64,000 nt of DNA from Aselliscus stoliczkanus (GCA_033961575.1 CM066732.1:95099187-95163186); one strand, 5' to 3'; shown: positions 49,401 to 61,050, counted from the first letter of the stretch. Numbers and translations: made by a program. Notes: generated by a model from the sequence alone, not told the origin.

Positions 49401-50239
49401 AGGAGCATTTTCTAAGACTTGGGCAGTAGGAAAGGTGCTAGCAAACCTCATACACAGGCATTCTGCAGCCTGCCTTGTGAGGGCTCAAGAAGAGAGTTCA
49501 TTTCTGTGAACCTGCCTTGGCAGAAAGAAGTGGGCTACCCAACAGGCTGGAACAGAGCCTGGAAAATGGAAGCTTTGGAGACGGAAAGAACTTCCACCTT
49601 CCTGAAGCCAAGCCTGCCCTTCTGCAGTGTTAGCAGGCTGACTGGAAGCTCCACCCCCGACGCCCCCCATTCTGAGCTCTGCCCTAGGGCCTACTAAGGG
49701 CTCAGACAAGATGTGTGAGGTGTGAGATAAAGGAGAGCTTGTTTTTTCTTGGCAAGATGGGGGCTCCAGGCAGCACTTAGAGATGGCAATTGTCACCTTG
49801 TTCAACAAGGATTCCCTGACTTTTAAGTACAAAACGCTGATCTGGTCGCAGGAACAGGGGATGGGGGAAAGTGCCAAGAAATGAACCAGATAGAGCCCTT
49901 GCCCTGGGAGCTCACAGACGAGTAGAAAGGAAAGTTGAGCATGGGGGCACCCCTGACAGAAGCCAGCTGACCTCCAGAACCATGATCGGCAATAAGGGGT
50001 GTCATCCTTTTGCCTGCTCTGAGCCCCCAATTCATAACTGAAATTGTCAACCACGACCCATTCAGTCCAGATACTTTATAAACTTAGACTAATACCAGGA
50101 GTGGTTCTTAACTAGAACTTTATAGAGATGGATGAAAAAAAGATTAGTAGAGATGAAAAACAAAGGAAGAAATAGCTTCTACAGTTATGGGCAAAAGATG
50201 AGTGCTCAGGAAGATATACAAGTACAGGAAGGGGCAGGA

Positions 50240-50480
50240 TAGTGGATGGTTAACAGCAGGAGTCAGCCAGGTGAGTGTCAGGCCCAGGGCTGCCTGTCCC
50301 TGACTGGGTAACCTCAGATAAGTTACCTCATCTCTCTAGGTCTCCATTTCTTCTCCTGTCCAACGGAGATAATTCTAGTACCTATGAGGCATGGTTGTTG
50401 AGAGGATTCAATAAGGCCATATGCGAGCACTCGTAGCAGCATGGCTGGCACATAAAGGCTCAGCAAAGGATACATTATCA
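50240..50480 (+). repeat. MIR-type SINE, fairly complete
   Basis: ACCTCAGATAAGTTACCTCA, GGTCTCCATTTCTTCTCC, GGTTGTTGAGAGGATTCAAT and AGCATGGCTGGCACATAAAG occur in MIR order. Confidence 0.75.
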
Positions 50481-50499
50481 TTGTGATGATTATTAGTGT

Positions 50500-53400
50500 T
50501 AGAGAAACAAAGTGCCAGGAGGGAGAGACCTCACTTAGATCTTCAGAGAAATCAGAGAAGGCTTCATGGAGGAGGTGGCTTTGGAAGAATCCTGCCCTGA
50601 AAAAAAGCTAAAGCTTTCAGATCCATGCCCAATGACTCTGGGAAGAAATGCAATACCAGGTCCATTTTTTTTCCAAATAGTATATTGTTTGTCCACCAAG
50701 GTTCTTTAAGCAATGGCCTGAGCCTATTAAGAGTTTCCTTTTCTTTCTGGGGTTCAAAGTCTGATGTCTTGAGAACTTGATGTGGGCTGTACATAGTGAA
50801 GGAATCAAGAGGCTGCCTGGCCTTGATCCCACTCCTCCTTGGGCCTGGAATCTTGTCACACGGTAGCTCCGATTCCTTGAAGAACTGTGTAGTAATGAGT
50901 TCCGTCTGAAGCACACACTTGGAGGTGCTTCGTGCAGGGGGCCAGACTGGAGGCCACCGTGATGCCCTTGACCACTGTGACAGGTGACTTAGAAAAGCCC
51001 AGGAAGCATAAGGCTCAGACTCAAGACACGTTTTGCTTTTCCTACCAAAGAGTTATCTGTATGGATTTAGGAAAGGTCATCTTAGGTCCTGTTCACCCAA
51101 AATAACAAGGCAATCCCAGGACATGACAGATGTTTTTCATATGCTGGGGGAATTAGCATGCGAAAACCAGGTTCCCTCAGCCCCGACAAAGGGACACCCA
51201 TTCTGGACAGCATTTTCTATAAAACCTCATTATGACACATCAGGTAGTGCAAACATCCAAGTCTTTACAGAGGGACAATGGCCTTTTTTGTACACCTGTG
51301 GGCTCTCTGTGGCAACCTGTCCCCCTCATGGTGCTGCCTTGGTCAGCAAATGCTAGCATCTTTCTACTGGACTCTGGTTTGCCAAAGCCTCAAAACTCTC
51401 AGGCCCCTGAGCCTCTGGCTAAGGGGGTGGGGGCATGGTTATATTCTCCTGCACACTCAGACTGCCTCAGACCTGGACAGGGGGACTCTGGGTGCTCAGA
51501 GAAGCGGGTCCAAGAAAGCTCAGGTCAGTAGGTGTGTTGTTCTGGTCTCTGACCCCAGTAGAGCAGCTCACCCCAAGGCAAATTTCAACGAAGCAGTCAC
51601 CTTGCTCCAGGCCCCTGCTGCCAGACTGTCTGCCCCCAACCCCTGAAGGCTGCAGCAGCAGCAGGGTTAAAACCGGGAGGACTGGTTCTCGGCTTCAGCT
51701 TCCTGGCCTGGAGCCTCCAGCCTCCATTTTCTTTCTTTCAGCTTCCAGTGAAGCTTCACATGGAATTGAGCAAGTAGGCACAGAGGTTTGGAGGAAGCCA
51801 GGGGACCCGTTATGCCGCAGCCGCCTTGGATCACCCAGAGCACAGTCCTGGGTCAGTGAGGAGAAATGCAGAGGAGAATAGGGCTGCCCCAGAAAGGAGC
51901 TGGCTGCCTTGGGCTGCTGTAGTACATTCAAGCCAAACCAAGTCCCTAAGAATGTTTAATCCTGCCCCCAAAATTTTGTAGAAGGGAGAAGAGGCTCAGA
52001 GAAGGCAAGTGGGTCCTGAGATCACATACCTAAATGGGGGCAGAGCCAGTTTCAGACCTGGGGGTCCCCGCCTCTCATTCCAGTGCTCTTTCACTACTCA
52101 GGCTGCCTTTCCAGCAGCAGCAGCAGCAGAGGCCCCCCAAACAGGGACAGATACTAGCTGCCAGATAACTTGATGGCTGGAGAGAGGTGGCCTAGCCTGA
52201 CAAAGTAGGAGGCTGGCCAGGCCCCAGTGTTCCTCTGTGCCTCCTGCCCTAACGGGGCCTGGCGCCCCAACCTCCCCACCTGCATCTTGCTTCCCATGGA
52301 GCCCCAGCTCAGCCCATGCTCATTCAGCAGCGCCCCACAAGAAGAGGCTTTGCCCACCCTACCCAGGCCCCTCTCTGAGTGTAAACAGAACCAGATAATT
52401 TGTAAATGGATTGACTCAAGTCCTAGTTGTCCCAGGAAGCATTTTATATTTTAACCAGGAGGCTGTCAAGGTCTTAAGCCAAAGAAGGGAGTAATGATGC
52501 AAGTATCTAGGAGTGAACGAGATTCTGCAGCAGAAGGTAAGGACCTCCTTTGCCCCAGGTGGTCTTTTCACCAGTATATACTATGACCTTAGGCAGGAAT
52601 TTAAATGTCCAATGGTTGCCATCAGAGGTCAGATCTCAGAAGTTGGAGGCCTGTCATCTGTCACCCTGTCACCAGGCCCAAGCTGGCCAAGACGACTTTT
52701 GTTTTCCACTATATTGGGTCTTGCTGGAAGATGGCGTGACTAGGGTTGGGAAAGGTGCAGAAAGGTGAAGGTTTCAGGCCCTGGGGAGGGATGGAGCCAG
52801 ATCTAGGGCCAAGAATGCAAGGCCAGGAGTGAGCAAGCGAGCAGGGCTCCAAATGGTCTATCATCCCAGCAAAGGCCCTCAGGCCTGCCACTGGCAAGGG
52901 CATGACAGTACACATCAGGCCTCTGCCATGTCAGCATTCACACAAAGATCCTGCAGGCTGCCACCCCTGCCGCTGTCAAGGCGTGGGCCAGAGACTAAGA
53001 CCCTGAGAAGGGATGACAGCAGCTGTGTGGGCCCCACCAGGACCCTCTAAGCACAGCCCAGCCCAGCCTAGGGGCAGTTAGACAGGTCATGCCTTCTGAC
53101 ACTGACCCAGGGTAGACACAGGAGGCAGAGTTCCTCGAACCCTATAGTCAGGTGGTCAGCGCTCCCAGGAGGCCACACAGCCCAGAGCCTGTGAAGTTTG
53201 TGCATTTAGAGCTAAGGTATTCCAGCCAGAGGGTTGCGGATGGGGCTTCGGCAGCCAACATTGAGTTTCCTCAGACTCTTTCCTTCCCTGGGCTCTGACC
53301 GGAGCCCTCACCTGGTGACAAACCTACTCCCCCACTCACCTGTCCTTCCTTAAAGTCAGACCCTGGGCACCAGAGCATGGGTGCCAGTCACAGCCCTGCC

Positions 53401-55150
53401 CCAGCCTCAGACTAGGGCGGCAGCTGGAAGCTCCAAGGAGAGAGGGAAAGACAATGAAGGGTTTCCATGCAAGCAGGCTTCCACCTGTTAGTTCTGCCAG
53501 CAAAAGTGCCTGCCAGAGAGCTACACTGCCAGCAACAGACATTTGGGTGGAACTTTGGAGCCCATTTAGAGCAGGGGCTGCAAAGTGATCACAGTGAAAA
53601 GATATTAAATGAATTCATCATGTCTCTAAAATGAGTGTCCTCAGCACAGAGGTGACTCTTTCCGTTCCCAGCCCTTCCCAGAGTAGCTCATAGCCCCTGT
53701 ATCTGGGAAGAGTGCCACGGCCTCCCTGTCCCTGCTTCAGCCCCTTGATCTGAGTGGCTCATCCAGGTCACCAGGCCCCTTTGGGACTGTCAGGCAAGTT
53801 TGGTCCCCAGAGTCAATTTGCATTGGGGGAAGACTGGCCTGTATATTCCCGTTGGCATAGGGAGCTTTGTATAGATTCAGAACTTGAAAAAAAGGCAGAC
53901 AGAGGCTAGAGGCTTCTGGGTGTGGGAGTTTCCCTCTGCTGAAGTTCAGGACAGCAAAAGGACACATCTGTCCAGCAGCCAGACAGGGGAGCCCATAGAC
54001 TCCTCCCAGCTACCTAACTGGACCAGACTGTGCTGCCATCCAAGACCTGGAGGGGATAGACCTGGAGGGTTCTCCTGGAAGAATCCTGAGATTCTGCCCC
54101 CGTGGTTCACCCAGGGGGCTCCGCTGCTCCCTGTGGTAGCTATGTGCATGGCATGGAAGAGGGGAGTTGCCTCTTTGGTCCCTTTAGCAGCTGTGAGGGC
54201 GCCCGGTCAAGAACCTCTCACTCTGTTTGGGGATGCTGATCCTCAGGGCCCTTGTGCCCCAATGCTCTAGACCTCGTCATTTCACCACCTTCTCAAGAGA
54301 GGAGGCACTCCCTCCCCCATCATACACAGCAAGAAGCTGAGACATTCTGGGAGTCTGTAGAGGCAGAAGGGCTCCAATGTTGCAAAACCTCATGCTCTCT
54401 GCAGCTGGACTCTTATCTTCCTCCTGCCTAAGGCTTCCAAGGGCTTGGCAATGTCAGCTCCCCCACCTCACGCTCCCAGACTCTCAGAGGTGGGTACCTG
54501 CCTCTCAGCCCCAACATCAAAGAGAGATAGGTGATCCCATTAGGATGAGGGACACTGGCCCAGGCCACCCCAAGAGTGGGAAGGGACAGGTATTGGAGAG
54601 CCTGAAAGAGAGCAGGACGAAGGGATTTTCTCCAAAGAGTTCCTCTCTCCCAGGGCTGGAGGCTGCAGAGTGGGTGAGTAACTTCCTCCAGCCAGTCAGC
54701 AAGCAGGCGTGCTTGCCAGGCCCCACCTCCCCAGCAGTGCTGCATGGGGCCTCATGGTGCTGGGCCTGGTCCAGGTCTGTGAAGGACAGATGGCTTGATG
54801 TAGGGACTTCAGTCAGGGTGCTGGCTCATGACTGGGTAAATGTAGCACCTGGTTCCTAGCGGGGGGAGAGGGGGGCTCAGTGACAGAGGGTGTAGGAAAC
54901 TGAGGTGCCTTCTGCCCCTCATACCCAGTGCTGTGTGGGGGTCTCATGCCCTGGTCAGAAATGGGAGAGGGATATTGTATCACCTCTCTGTGTCACATGA
55001 GATACCTATCCAGGGTGCAGAGTTGATACAAGGAGGGAATAGACCATACATAGTGGGAGAGCCTCCCCCACTAACTATTCCCAAGGACTTTACCCCACAC
55101 GGTCAAGTCATATCATGCAGTCCTTGGAACTAGGGACTTCCGAGCAGTAC
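50500..55150. other. GC-rich non-coding sequence
   Basis: Frames up to 160 codons occur but overlap each other and show no family I know. No splice-bounded coding exon could be supported. Confidence 0.45.
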
Positions 55151-55156
55151 AGAGTT

Positions 55157-55420
55157 CAGAGAACAGGCTGAGGGCACAGAAGCTTGGCTTGAAATTCTGG
55201 CTCCACCACTCAGTAACTATAGGACTTGGAGCTAGTTCCTTAACCACTCTGAGCCTCAGTTTCCTCATCTGCAAAATGAGAATAATAATAACATTGTTTT
55301 TCTGTGCCAAGGTTGTGGTGAAGACTTGAGTGAGATAATATGTGTAAATAGCTTAGCATGAAGCCTGGCCCATTGGAAGCATTCAATAATTTGCAGCCAT
55401 TATTATTACTATTATTAGAG
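55157..55420 (+). repeat. MIR-type SINE, copy 1 of a closely related pair
   Basis: GAAATTCTGGCTCCACCACT, CCACTCTGAGCCTCAGTTTC and ATCTGCAAAATGAGAATAAT are MIR landmarks. The first 100 bp share unusual variants with 58216-58300. Confidence 0.8.
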
Positions 55421-56595
55421 GAGGGCAGAGTCATCCAGAGAAAGGAGCCCTAGAAGGAGTGACTGAGCTTGTCAGCAGCGTTCCTGATCCCCAGGCAGCG
55501 TTTCAAGTCACACAGCAGAAAGGTGCAGGGAAAGGATAATGTGTTTGTGTTGCTAAACCACAAGTCGATCCATATCTTTCCTCTTTGGCCCTAACTCGTG
55601 CTTAGATGTTGTAACAGGCCCCAACAGCCACAGGCTGAGAAAGTGCTGGGAAGAGCCTGCCCTACCCAATGTGCCCGCCCCCAATGCCCTCCTAGATTGT
55701 TCTGGTTGCCCAACGCTCCAGAGCCGGCAGGGCTTCAAGTGTCATTGCTCTTGGTGAAAGGCCAGTTCTCAGTGTCCCTGTCTAGAGCTCCTGCCCAATT
55801 TGTAGCATGTCAGTGCATGGACAACTCCCTCAACCAGAAAGTGTGCCTGATCCCTCTCCCTGTGCCTGGCACCGCAACCTAGGAACAGGGCCAGAGGGAG
55901 GCACATGGATGCTGGAGAAGACTGTCCCAGACTGCCTGCCACCTCATACATTGCTGTTCTGCCCTCTCCTCCTGGGCAAGGCTGAGTTAGATCAGAGGAC
56001 TATAGAAAAGAGGGGGAGTCACACACAGCGATTAATCACTCAGGACCCGCTCTGCACCTCCCAGCCATCCCAATTTGCAGAGGGTCATCCAACATGGTGC
56101 AGCTGACCCATCTGTAGATGTGACCGGAAGTACAGACACTTGGAGTTGTGATGGGCACAGGAGGTCCCCTGGTCTAGCCCAGTATCCAGTATGGGAGCCT
56201 TTTCACTAGCATATCTGACTGGTAGTTATCTGGGTCTTGATTACCTCCAGTGATGGGGAATGCATGACCTTTTTGGTCAGTTTTATTAGGGAGTCTTTGC
56301 CTCTCAGCAAACCCTACTGCACTTCCCAAAGGTGGGAGGACCCCACGGTTTCCTAGACTCACTCCCTATAGGGTGAGAATGGGACTTGGCTAGCAGCCTT
56401 TGCGGGATACCTAAGCCTGGATTCAAACCAAATTAAATACCAGTTCACTTCTGGTAATATTCTAATGTTCTCCTTGTCTCGTAGTTCAACAGTTCAAAAG
56501 TACTGTTTGGAGCTGTGTTTTTGGTATATAAGGTATTTGTACAAAAAGAAAAGAATTTATGTGTGAATTTGTGAGTCAGTAAAAAATAATTTAGG

Positions 56596-57009
56596 GGCCG
56601 GCCAAGTGGCACATTGGTTAAGAGCTGGTTTGGGACGCCAGCAGCCCCGGTTTGGATCCCACATATGAGGGCCAGTGACACTGCCCTCTACAGCTAACAA
56701 CACCTCCACCTGGAGCTGGGCTATGTGAGCCACGGTGACGGTGTAGGCTGCAGCCCCTGCTGCAGTGGGTTGCCATAGGCTATAGTGAGTGGCCGGCAGC
56801 CAGCGTGAGCGGCCAACAGCCGCGGTGAGTGACCATCCAGAGGCCTGTGACTGATCTCATCCAGGAAGAGCGCAATGACGATACCAACATGGGCCAGTGA
56901 AGCAACGTCCTCCGCAACTAGACTGAAGAACAAAAAGACAGCAACTTGTCTGTTCTCCTTCCCCAACTCCCCAACGCTGTTCCCCTTCCCCAATTCCCCA
57001 ATAAAATCT

Positions 57010-57035
<26 letters not shown>
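56596..57035 (+). mobile_element. Long SINE (type B) with a TAA-repeat tail
   Basis: GGCCGGCCAAGTGGCACATT head, full body, then CCCCAATAAAATCTTTAATA. AATAATTTAGG is repeated at 56585-56595 and 57036-57046. The tail has become a (TAA)n microsatellite at 57012-57040. Confidence 0.9.
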
Positions 57036-57041
<6 letters not shown>

Positions 57042-57046
57042 TTAGG

Positions 57047-57860
57047 GTGTTGATTCTAGGATCAACAATATGATGCATATTCAGCCAGTGCTCCTATGTC
57101 CCTGGGTAATCCCTGAGAAAAGCCACATACCCCTTCCCCACCACATGGCCTCCTCATCCTAGGCTCAGCAGGCAGCTTCCTGGAGGACCAACAGGAGGTC
57201 AGGGGTTGGCTAAGAAGGTCAGGCCTACAGTGTTGCCTGGTCAGAGGACTCAGCTTGGGAAAAACACTGAGAGAAGAAGGGAAGACACAGGGTCAGGAGA
57301 GGAGTAAAGACCTGTCTTCAGCTGCCCCAGCTTCCACACCACTCTCTGAGGGCTTCCAGGGCAAGCACTGGGCATCACCATGCTTGCCCCAGGCAGGCTG
57401 AGGACATGGGGCTTGTGGTGCAGCCAGACAGGGTTCGAGCTTGTTTGGGGCTGGATAATTGCCACTTGGCACCTTAGCTCTGGTTGGAGCCTTGAGTAAA
57501 ATGTGCATAAGCAACAGAGGCCATATACAAATACTGTATCTATAAATTGCATTCATCTAAAGAATCAGTGAACAAAAATGATACATGGCAATAGAGACCT
57601 CAGTTAATAGCTAAATTTGAGGTAACCAACAATGACAAAAATCCCTGCACTGTCTTTGGTGCCTGCTCTGGGACACTGACAGTCACCCAACCACTGCCTG
57701 GGGGCAGCCATTTGGGGTCCAGGTGTACTGAATTTCCAAGCCAGAATCCCCCGCAGCTCTCAGCAGGATACAGCCCTCTCTGGGGGCCCAAGTCTAGGAC
57801 AACAGGGTCTCCCAATTCCTTGTTTAGGGAGGAGACAGACAGGTGGCCCCGCCTCTCCTC
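57047..57860. other. Non-coding sequence
   Basis: I see no exon or repeat that I can name between the SINE and the AT microsatellite. Confidence 0.45.
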
Positions 57861-57863
57861 CAT

Positions 57864-57865
<2 letters not shown>

Positions 57866-57912
<47 letters not shown>
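57866..57912. repeat. (AT)n microsatellite
   Basis: About 23 perfect AT units. The Tyr-Ile runs seen in all frames across it are artefacts. Confidence 0.97.
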
Positions 57913-57916
<4 letters not shown>

Positions 57917-58215
57917 AACCAGCCTCCATTGCAGAAAAAAGCAAGGCAAAGGGCAGTCAGGAGTGAGCCACTCAGAACAGCCATCCTGATCCTAGGCCAG
58001 GGCACTGCTGCGGACAACCAGGAGATGCTGTTTCTGGAGCGAGGCCCCATCCTGTTTGAGGGTGAGGGGTACTGGAAGCTTTTCTTTTCCCTAGAGGTCC
58101 TCTACCCCAGAATCCTGAGGCCAGAGGGTTCTCGGAACTGAGCAAGATCTGGCAAGGGAATTGGAATCTCTTTAAATCCTGCTTTCTTGCCTGCACCAAG
58201 GGGCTAGCCATCCCA

Positions 58216-58300
58216 AGAGAACAGGCTAGGGGTTGAAATTCTGGCTCCACCACTCAGTAATTATAGGACCTTGGGCTAGTTCCTTAACCACTCTCGGAGC
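58216..58300 (+). repeat. MIR-type fragment, copy 2 of the pair
   Basis: GAAATTCTGGCTCCACCACT, CAGTAATTATAGGACC and CTAGTTCCTTAACCACTCT almost repeat copy 1 at 55157. Confidence 0.8.
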
Positions 58301-58445
58301 TTTGTCCAGATGGGACAGACAGGCTGAGGTGGCAGGTGGCAGGACTGTAGCTGGGGCTCTCCAGGGTGTGTGAGTGGGTGCCCGCACCCCCAGAGCAGCA
58401 CTCTAGGATCTGGGAGGAGGCAACCCCTGGCCTCCAAAGTGAGCA

Positions 58446-58480
58446 TCTGCAAATGCAAATTAAGGAGTTAATTACACCGA
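58446..58480. promoter_or_regulatory. POU octamer plus homeodomain-site cluster
   Basis: A perfect octamer ATGCAAAT (58453-58460) lies eight bases before TTAATTA (58468-58474), with a second AAATGCAAA-type overlap. It sits about 100 bp upstream of the CpG island. Its function is inferred only. Confidence 0.35.
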
Positions 58481-59337
58481 GAGGAGCTCAGAGGATAACC
58501 CAGGTCAGGCCTCTGCGTGGCAACCTGGGGACCTTGGGGACACCGGCAGGTCACAGCGGGCTGAACCAGAATCAGCGCCCCAAGGCGATGGGCCGGAAGA
58601 AGCTGGAGCAGACAGGTTAGATGGAAAGGGTTGAACAAGGAGGCGTCTCCCCGGCAGAGAGGCTCCCGGCCCCCTGCGCCCCTCGGCGACTCCTCCCGCG
58701 ACTTTTCGCGGTGCCCTACCTGAGGCCACACCCTGAAATCAAACTCGAGGCCAGGTGAAGCCGGCGCTGCACCAACTTGTAAGCGCGGCCTCTCCTCGCT
58801 GTTCCCGGCTCCCAGGTCCCTCCCGCGGAGGGCGGATCCAGCTCCCTTGGCCTCTCGGAGTACTGCGGCGTGTTCCTGCTCACAGGTGGGTGCCCCGGCC
58901 ACCAGGGCAGGCTGGCTAACCTCCTCCGACCATGGCCGGGAAGAGGGGAAAGGCCTCCTCACACGCGGATTTTCATTCCCCGAAGTTCGGGGCCACCCGC
59001 TCCAGGAGGAGAGGCCCGAGAGCAGGGACGGAGAGCTTGGGCTGTTTCCGGAGCGGGACCTACCTCCGCGTGTGCGCCTGGCGCTAGCGTCCCAACGGGC
59101 TGGGGGATTCCCGCCCCACTCGGGCCTGCGAGGTGGGGTCCCCTGGCCGCTGTAACTCGGAGCGTGGCGGGCAGAAGGGCTAGAAGCGCTGCGCCCACTG
59201 CGCGCTCCTCCCATGCGCCCCGCGGGGAGCCCTCCACCTCCCCTGGCACCTGAGAAGGTGACTAAATCGGGTGGCGGCGGGCGTGGGACGGTTCCACATT
59301 CTCCGGGTTCGGTCCATTCGCAAAATCCGCGGGACAC
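58468..59337 (-). CDS. 289-codon open frame in the CpG island, hypothetical
   Basis: This is the longest open frame in the window. It starts MSRGFCEWTEPGECGTVPRP and is rich in Gly, Arg, Pro and Ser, as expected from high GC content. There is no domain, signal peptide or membrane segment. In human an uncharacterised transcript antisense to PAK6 (PAK6-AS1, formerly C15orf56) starts near a comparable position and has a putative protein; this frame could be its counterpart, but I cannot confirm similarity. The alternative is a chance frame in GC-rich promoter DNA. No introns were modelled. Confidence 0.25.
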   Translation of the reverse strand: MSRGFCEWTEPGECGTVPRPPPPDLVTFSGARGGGGLPAGRMGGARSGRSASSPSARHAPSYSGQGTPPRRPEWGGNPPARWDASARRTRGGRSRSGNSPSSPSLLSGLSSWSGWPRTSGNENPRVRRPFPSSRPWSEEVSQPALVAGAPTCEQEHAAVLREAKGAGSALRGRDLGAGNSEERPRLQVGAAPASPGLEFDFRVWPQVGHREKSREESPRGAGGREPLCRGDASLFNPFHLTCLLQLLPAHRLGALILVQPAVTCRCPQGPQVATQRPDLGYPLSSSRCN

Positions 59338-59350
59338 ATCCCATTTGCCA
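58550..59350. promoter_or_regulatory. CpG island, probable promoter (PAK6 region)
   Basis: CpG dinucleotides are dense here (for example CTCCCGCGACTTTTCGCGGT, CTCCGCGTGTGCGCCTGGCG, GGGTGGCGGCGGGCGTGGGA) and scarce in the surrounding 10 kb. This is the only clear CpG island in the window. About 27 kb beyond the end of BUB1B it falls where human PAK6 has internal 5' promoters and the antisense transcript PAK6-AS1. The direction of transcription cannot be settled from sequence; both are plausible. Confidence 0.7.
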
Positions 59351-59492
59351 CAATGTCTGATCTGTTTTCCACCCAGGCCTTGGAGGACTGGCCGGGAAGG
59401 TCTTTAGTCTTCCCTCTTCTGGTGCCTGAGAGCTCTGCCCACTGACGAGTGAGGAGTTGGGAGGAAGAAGAAGCAAGGAAGGCAGACCAGAG
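59350..59492 (+). other. Candidate 5' non-coding exon end
   Basis: Downstream of the CpG island on the plus strand, GGCAGACCAGAG|GTGAGTG at 59492/59493 is a near-perfect splice donor. A transcript starting in the island could use it as the end of a first exon. PAK6 is the expected gene, but that is inference from gene order. Confidence 0.3.
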
Positions 59493-59499
59493 GTGAGTG

Positions 59500-60220
59500 A
59501 GGGACCTCCAGCCCTGGGAGGGTGTCCAGGAGACCAGCTTGAGGAACAAGCTGGAAGGGACAGTGGGCAGGCAGGTGGCCCTCCTGGGCTGACTCATTCT
59601 TGGTACTGTTGGGCAGTGCAGTGGTCCCTTCGAGGTGCCATTTCTCAATCCTTAGCGGATGTACATTGTTACTTCCACAACCGTGGCCCGTAGCAGGCAG
59701 CAGAGCTTCAAGTGCTCCACCCTGCCTACTGGTCCAGCCTCTGCTTGTCATCAAGCTTGATGCCTCTCTGGGGGCAAGGCAGTGTCACCAAAGCTGTGCA
59801 CTGAACTCTTGCTGGGGAAAGTAGCTCCCCAACAGGAAAGGCTGTAGCACGCCCAGCACCTATGCTGAGCAGGCCAGGAAGTGGCCCCAGGCAGAGGTGC
59901 TGCTCAGCACAGCCTGGCCTGCCAACTCATTTCCCAGATCTCCAACCTCCTAAAATCCCTCCAGCTTTTCCGGCTCCCAGGGTGCGGCAGCCAACCTGGG
60001 ATGTAGATGCTGCTAGGAACACTAAGGGCTAAGACATGATGAGTTTCCAGGGTGTAGGCTGTGTTTTCTGTATCTTGCCCCCATCCTGGTGTTCTTTTCA
60101 GCTCCTCTGACTTGTCATTCTCGGTGGGGGAGGGGAAGGGGCTCCAGTGTGTCTGTGGTCAGGTCTTTTGTGGCTTGTGTAGCATATATTGCAATGCTGG
60201 TAGTTCTCAGGCCATGTGTC
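59500..60220. other. Non-coding sequence after the CpG island
   Basis: I see no coding exon or repeat that I can name. Confidence 0.45.
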
Positions 60221-60224
60221 GGAC

Positions 60225-60420
60225 AGTGGCTGAGAATATAACACTTGGAACAAGAGGGGCTGGGTTTGAATTCTGACTTGGCCCTCGATTCCTCAGGTAA
60301 GTTGCTTTATTTCTCTCCAAACTTTAATGTCCTCATCTATAAAATGGGGAGAAGGATCATACCTTCCTCAGAGGATAGTCATGAGACATCACAGTGATAA
60401 ATGAGAAATGAGAACAGCCC
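60225..60420 (+). repeat. MIR-type fragment
   Basis: GGGTTTGAATTCTGACTTGG, AACTTTAATGTCCTCATCTA and AAAATGGGGAGAA are MIR landmarks. Confidence 0.7.
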
Positions 60421-60784
60421 AGCAGTGGGCCATTGCTCCCCACCCCCACCCCCCCACCTCACCTCCATTTGATAGTATTGGAAAAAGTGAAGCTACCTGA
60501 GCCCTCCTCTCTTGAAGAACTTTGAGAATGATCTGGCTATGTGGCAGGAGATTATGGAAGTTGCTAGAGCAAAGCAATGGGAATACAGGAAAGGCAGAGG
60601 GTTCATTGGGGGCAGGTAGTGAGGTGACCCTGGGGAAGGGGCCGTTTCTGGAAGGCGATTCAGCTTCCAAGGCAGAAACTGTAGCAAGCTCTGTATATGT
60701 CATACATGGTCACATGTTCATGGGTGACCCTGGACATAGGCGTTGCCTTGGGCAGAGGGAGCCTTTGGCTTGAAGCTTCCAGTC

Positions 60785-61050
60785 CTAGCTCTCAGTAGCC
60801 GTGTGATCTGGGCAGGTCATTTAACTTCTCCAGACATGATAGAGGAGCTTGGAGCTTGGAGTTGGAGAGATCAGGGTTTCAATCCCATCTCCACACTTAA
60901 CGTCCCCCACAATTCTCTCTCTCTCTCAGCCTCAGTTTCTTCACCTGGAAAACAGATCTCATGCTATCTACCTCATAGAGTTGTATTAAATGCCAATTAA
61001 AAGCACCTAACGCAGTGCCTGACATGTACTGGGTACTTGACACACGTATA
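60785..61050 (+). repeat. MIR-type fragments
   Basis: Two MIR-like starts (CTAGCTCTCAGTAGCCGTGT and CAGGGTTTCAATCCCATCTC) lead to one shared 3' part (CCTCAGTTTCTTCACCTGG), suggesting an insertion or partial duplication inside a MIR. Confidence 0.6.

Noticed and set aside
49485..50054. 189-codon minus-strand frame
   Set aside because: Overlaps L2-like sequence near 49860-49930 and shows no domain.
50564..50916. 116-codon minus-strand frame considered as a retrogene
   Set aside because: No similarity to a known protein and no poly-A or duplication at the ends.
54377..54859. 160-codon plus-strand frame
   Set aside because: Composition and overlap with opposite-strand frames suggest chance in low-stop DNA.
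57600..57944. Frames with Tyr-Ile repeats
   Set aside because: Translations of the (AT)n microsatellite.
58590..58620. ATG followed by GRKKLEQT before a GT, considered as a PAK6 coding start
   Set aside because: PAK6 begins with a different Lys-rich sequence as I recall, and the frame meets TAG right after the possible donor; kept only as part of the promoter region.
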